Of a stretch of DNA of 9,231 bases, positions 6,731-9,231 are shown one piece after another. The notes under the pieces were generated by a model. It was not told the origin of the DNA and searched no databases. It was given only the letters and a program-made list of their open reading frames with translations. Numbering within the stretch: the stretch's first letter is position 1; each line of letters opens with the position of its first letter. Source of the stretch: an uncultured Veillonella sp. (lineage in GTDB: Bacteria > Bacillota > Negativicutes > Veillonellales > Veillonellaceae). The translations under genes and the position numbers were made by a program. The stretch covers positions 1 to 9,231 of the forward strand of contig CAAEOZ010000280.1 in NCBI GenBank assembly GCA_900757715.1. Direction: 5' to 3'.

Positions 6731-6758
6731 TATAATGTATTAGATTTCTTATAATGTA
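6731..6758 (+). promoter_or_regulatory. Candidate promoter/operator with tandem TATAATGTA boxes
   Basis: TATAATGTA occurs twice, at 6731-6739 and 6750-6758, exactly 19 bp apart; aligned over 19 bp the two units agree at 14 positions. Each contains a perfect -10 hexamer TATAAT (6731-6736 and 6750-6755). No good -35 box stands at the usual 17 nt: TTCACA at 6702-6707 is 23 nt from the first and TAGTCA at 6723-6728 is 21 nt from the second. An 8-bp palindrome TTAGCTAA lies at 6712-6719. This is the only gap between the cbi terminator and the transporter, so its promoter should lie here. The 93-nt gap is too short for a cobalamin riboswitch. The exact promoter and any regulator are uncertain. Confidence 0.4.
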
Positions 6759-6767
6759 GTTAATTTT

Positions 6768-6776
6768 GAGAGGGGG
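6768..6776 (+). promoter_or_regulatory. Ribosome binding site of the permease gene
   Basis: GAGAGGGGG ends 5 nt before the ATG at 6782. It is an unusually G-rich Shine-Dalgarno, well placed, and supports this start. Confidence 0.65.
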
Positions 6777-6781
6777 TTCAT

Positions 6782-7777
6782 ATGGCATCAAGTAATGAAC
6801 GAAAATTATTTCGTGTATCAGTGATTTGTATCTTAATCATCGCCGTTATTACGAGCATGATTATATCTCTTATTTGGGGATCAACACCCGTATCATTAGC
6901 TGAGATTTGGCATACATTATGGTCTAGTGAGCTAACTGATACATCTTCACAAATTATTTGGAATATACGATTGCCTCGCAATATTGTAGCTGCGTTAGTG
7001 GGGGCTTGTCTAGCTGTATCTGGTGCAATTTTGCAAGCAGTTATGAAAAACCCCCTAGCGGATCCACAAATTGTAGGGGTATCCTCTGGTGCAGGACTAG
7101 CTGGTGTTATCATATTTATTTTATTTCCTGGGTATGATCATATAGTTCCTTTAGTGGCCTTTTTAGGTGCTATGGCTGCAGCACTCATGGTGTATGCATT
7201 AGCATGGAAAAATGGAGTGCGACCTAGTCGTATTATCTTAGCTGGTGTTGCGGTCGCAGCCTTTTTAGGCTCAGGTATTTCAGCACTACTTGTATTCTTC
7301 GGTGATCGTGTACAAGGGGCATTGCTTTGGATGGTAGGAGGACTCGCTGCACGCAGTTGGCCTCAGGTAGAAGTGCTGTTTCCATATGCTATAGTTGGCC
7401 TTATTTTTGCCTGTTTAGGAGCTAAACGACTTACCATTTTAAGTTTGGGTGATGAAACTGCAAAGGGATTAGGCCTTAAGGTAGAACAAACACGGTTTAT
7501 TATGACTGCAGTGGCTGCTCTTTTAGCGGCTGGTGCTGTAAGTATAGCTGGGCTTATCGGATTTGTAGGTTTGGTTATTCCCCATATGTTACGTCTTATA
7601 ATCGGTAATGACTATGCATATTTACTGCCTGGATCCGCATTATTAGGCGCTCTAGTTCTTGTTGTTAGTGATACAATAGGACGTGTTATGTGGAGCCCTA
7701 TAGAGGTACCAGTGGGCATTATTATGGCATTCTTTGGCGCGCCGTTCTTCTTGTATCTATTGAGGAGGGATAACTAA
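6782..7777 (+). CDS. FecCD-family ABC transporter permease (iron-siderophore, haem or cobalamin uptake)
   Basis: This is an integral inner-membrane permease of the FecCD/BtuC family, which forms the channel of type II ABC importers for iron-siderophores, haem or vitamin B12. The 331-residue product has the usual length and a first membrane segment at about 12-32. Conserved blocks are RLPRN (63-67), SGAILQAVMKNPLADP (80-95), VGVSSGAG (98-105), LIGFVGLVIPHMLR (258-271) and the end VPVGIIMAFFGAPFFLYLLR (309-328). The remaining hydrophobic stretches fit the roughly ten helices of the family. It overlaps its ATPase by one base (TAATG). It follows the cbi terminator, so it is a separate transcription unit. 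Cobalamin or cobinamide uptake is attractive from the context, but the same family serves iron; the sequence does not decide. Confidence 0.93.
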   Translation: MASSNERKLFRVSVICILIIAVITSMIISLIWGSTPVSLAEIWHTLWSSELTDTSSQIIWNIRLPRNIVAALVGACLAVSGAILQAVMKNPLADPQIVGVSSGAGLAGVIIFILFPGYDHIVPLVAFLGAMAAALMVYALAWKNGVRPSRIILAGVAVAAFLGSGISALLVFFGDRVQGALLWMVGGLAARSWPQVEVLFPYAIVGLIFACLGAKRLTILSLGDETAKGLGLKVEQTRFIMTAVAALLAAGAVSIAGLIGFVGLVIPHMLRLIIGNDYAYLLPGSALLGALVLVVSDTIGRVMWSPIEVPVGIIMAFFGAPFFLYLLRRDN

Positions 7778-8559
7778 TGAATACCGCTATTGATGTAAAA
7801 CAGTTATCCGTAACTCTTGGCAATCGTCATATTCTACATGACATTAATGTATCGGTTCCTATCGGTAAAATTACGACATTAATAGGGCCTAATGGCTGTG
7901 GTAAAAGTACGCTTTTACGATCTATGATCGGATATATTCATAGCCCTCATGAATGTATTACCATATTTGATAAACCGTTACAATCATATTCTCAAAATAA
8001 TCTGGCACGGCAAATGGCATTTTTGCCACAAGTACCGAATATGCCAAAGGATATGACTGTAGAAGAATTGGTATATTGTGGGCGGTATCCATACCAAACA
8101 TGGTGGAAAAACACGGCTAAAGAAGATCGTGAGATTGTTGACTATGCGTTACATATCACGAAAACGAATCATTTGCGAGAACAATTAATCCCATCCCTAT
8201 CTGGTGGTGAACGGCAACGCGTTTGGATTGCTATGGCGCTAGCACAGCAACCAAAATTATTAGTCTTAGACGAACCAACAACATATTTAGATATTAATCA
8301 CCAATTAGAAATTATGGAGTTATTGAAACGATTAAATAAGGAACAAGATTTAACCGTTCTCATGGTACTTCACGAACTAACACAGGCGGTTCAATATTCA
8401 CATTATATGGCTGTTATAAAAGAAGGCCATTTAGTAGCATCAGGAGAGACAAGTAAAATTATATCGGATGAGTTGTTTAGAGATGTATTCTCTGTAGATG
8501 TACAACTTGATACATTTGATAATAAAAAATATGTGCGCGTAAAAGGATTAGTTGAGTAG
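7777..8559 (+). CDS. ABC transporter ATP-binding protein, FecE/BtuD type
   Basis: This is the cytoplasmic ATPase that powers the permease encoded immediately upstream. The 260-residue product has every nucleotide-binding motif in order: Walker A GPNGCGKST (37-45), Q-loop glutamine in LPQVP (Q85), signature LSGGERQR (141-148), Walker B LLVLDE with catalytic E166, D-loop TYLD (169-172) and the switch histidine H199 in VLHE. GRYPYQ (102-107) is typical of the siderophore/haem/B12 importer subgroup. AGGAGGG at 7763-7769 lies 7 nt upstream of the ATG, which overlaps the permease stop by one base. No substrate-binding protein follows in the same direction; the nearest is convergent and starts beyond the window. 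Function as an importer ATPase is secure, its substrate is not. Confidence 0.95.
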   Translation: MNTAIDVKQLSVTLGNRHILHDINVSVPIGKITTLIGPNGCGKSTLLRSMIGYIHSPHECITIFDKPLQSYSQNNLARQMAFLPQVPNMPKDMTVEELVYCGRYPYQTWWKNTAKEDREIVDYALHITKTNHLREQLIPSLSGGERQRVWIAMALAQQPKLLVLDEPTTYLDINHQLEIMELLKRLNKEQDLTVLMVLHELTQAVQYSHYMAVIKEGHLVASGETSKIISDELFRDVFSVDVQLDTFDNKKYVRVKGLVE

Positions 8560-8575
8560 CTTGATACTAATAGAA

Positions 8576-8611
8576 AAAGAGGGCATTCCCTATTTGGGGG
8601 ATGCCCTCTTT
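8576..8611. terminator. Bidirectional intrinsic terminator between convergent genes
   Basis: AAAGAGGGCATTCCC (8576-8590) pairs with GGGGATGCCCTCTTT (8597-8611), a 15-bp stem with a single T/G wobble and a 6-nt loop. On the - strand the stem is followed by a run of U (AAAAA at 8574-8578 on the + strand), so it should end the binding-protein transcript well. On the + strand the tail is only CTCTTTC, so termination of the ATPase transcript may rely mostly on the strong stem. The hairpin lies 16 nt past the ATPase stop and 16 nt past the convergent stop. Confidence 0.9.
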
Positions 8612-8627
8612 CGCATGATACAATATG

Positions 8628-9231
8628 TTAGAATGTAACATTAATATCGTATGCTTCTTTAACTAAACGTGCCATAGCTTCAGGTGTTTGTAGTCCTGGG
8701 TTTAATAGGAATAGTTTAGATGGTAAGTATATTACGCGGTTATTTTGTACAGCTTTTAAATTAGCCCATGCAGGATTATCTGTCATAGCTTGTTTCATAG
8801 CTTTTGTAATTTCTTCTTCTTTACCCATTGTAACAACAAAGATAATATCAGGATTATCTGCAGTCAATGTTTCAAGAGAGTAAGGGACAGTTTTGTCCTT
8901 GGTTGTACCCTCTAGGTGGGAGGCAACAACATTTGTCATGCCTAGCTCTTTTACCATGGATGCAGTAACTGCTTCATCAGTTTCGGCAGTTACACCCTTT
9001 CCTGTGGCACGTAATACGGCAACACGTGCAGGCTGTTGATTCTTAACTGCATCTTTTACCTTGGTAATATTGCTTTCATAGGTAGTAATAACAGATTTAG
9101 CCTTATCTTGATGATTAGTTAACTCGCCAAGAAATGTTAACATTGGTACATTATCTTTAATACCATCGTAATCAAAAAGTACGGTTGGAATATTATTAGC
9201 TTGTAATTGGGATTCATATTTTTTATGTTGA
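8628..9231 (-). CDS. ABC transporter substrate-binding protein (Peripla_BP_2 / FecB-BtuF type), C-terminal part
   Basis: The - strand is open from the window edge to a TAA at 8628-8630, giving 200 whole residues; the N-terminal third or more, including any lipoprotein signal, lies outside. An internal ATG at 9141-9143 is not the start, because family-like sequence runs on before it (NIPTVLFDYDGIKDNVP). Seen features are LGELTNHQDKA, VAVLRATGKG, TADNPDIIFV, AWANLKAVQNNRVIYLP and NPGLQTPEAMARL near the end. These match the C-terminal lobe of periplasmic binding proteins that capture iron-siderophores, haem or cobalamin and hand them to a FecCD permease. It faces the permease/ATPase pair across a shared terminator. 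It could serve that transporter or belong to another transporter encoded beyond the edge. The ligand is unknown. Confidence 0.88.
   Translation of the reverse strand, partial: QHKKYESQLQANNIPTVLFDYDGIKDNVPMLTFLGELTNHQDKAKSVITTYESNITKVKDAVKNQQPARVAVLRATGKGVTAETDEAVTASMVKELGMTNVVASHLEGTTKDKTVPYSLETLTADNPDIIFVVTMGKEEEITKAMKQAMTDNPAWANLKAVQNNRVIYLPSKLFLLNPGLQTPEAMARLVKEAYDINVTF

Noticed and set aside
4670..7113. Antisense open frames opposite cbiH, cbiJ, cbiC and the permease (for example 4670-4987, 5520-5726, 6353-6706, 6778-7113)
   Set aside because: No family resemblance; one of them crosses the terminator after cbiC. They are shadows of the + strand genes.
8628..9143. Binding-protein gene starting at the ATG at 9143
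   Set aside because: The frame stays open with family-like sequence to the window edge, so this methionine is internal and the gene is truncated by the window.
1..9231. tRNA, rRNA, CRISPR array, insertion sequence or prophage genes
   Set aside because: None was seen; intergenic gaps are all under about 95 nt and are accounted for by ribosome sites, promoters and terminators.

Overview
The window is bacterial chromosomal DNA dominated by an eight-gene block of the oxygen-independent (early cobalt insertion, cbi-type) cobalamin pathway, followed by an ABC uptake system. Moderate-to-low GC content, strong AGGAGG-type ribosome binding sites, tightly overlapped genes and the sequence character of the proteins suggest an anaerobic Firmicute of the Negativicutes, most likely Veillonella or a close relative. 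That assignment is an inference from pattern recognition, not from a marker gene or a database search.

Layout. Positions 1-198 are the 3' end of a YajQ-family gene. After a 71-nt gap come cbiD, cbiE, cbiT, cbiF, cbiG, cbiH, cbiJ and cbiC (270-6643), all on the + strand with overlaps or gaps of a few bases, closed by a near-perfect intrinsic terminator at 6647-6688. A 93-nt intergenic region (6689-6781), with two TATAAT boxes inside a 19-bp tandem near-repeat, leads into a FecCD-type permease (6782-7777) and its ATPase (7777-8559). A bidirectional terminator (8576-8611) separates these from a convergent, truncated substrate-binding protein gene on the - strand (8628 to the window edge). No intergenic stretch exceeds about 95 bases. 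I saw no tRNA, rRNA, CRISPR array, insertion sequence or phage gene.

How the genes work together. By family knowledge the cbi products form an unbroken run of corrin-ring steps: CbiH (C17 methylation and ring contraction), CbiF (C11 methylation), CbiG (loss of the two-carbon fragment), CbiD (C1 methylation), CbiJ (reduction), CbiT (C15 methylation and decarboxylation), CbiE (C5 methylation) and CbiC (methyl migration to cobyrinate). The steps before (cobalt chelatase CbiK/CbiX, CbiL) and after (CbiA amidation, nucleotide loop assembly) are not in the window and must lie elsewhere if the pathway is complete. The order D-E-T-F-G-H-J matches the Salmonella cbi operon, but cbiC is at the end. The adjacent transporter is of the family that imports iron-siderophores, haem or cobalamin; its substrate cannot be told from the sequence.

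The most unusual point is a 106-bp overlap of cbiG and cbiH. The start codon of cbiH is embedded in the conserved Val-Cys-Glu motif codons of cbiG, which gives CbiH a roughly 31-residue Asn/Gln/Ser/Thr-rich N-terminal extension. Nothing in the window looks like a wholly new biological system; most of it is well-conserved core metabolism.
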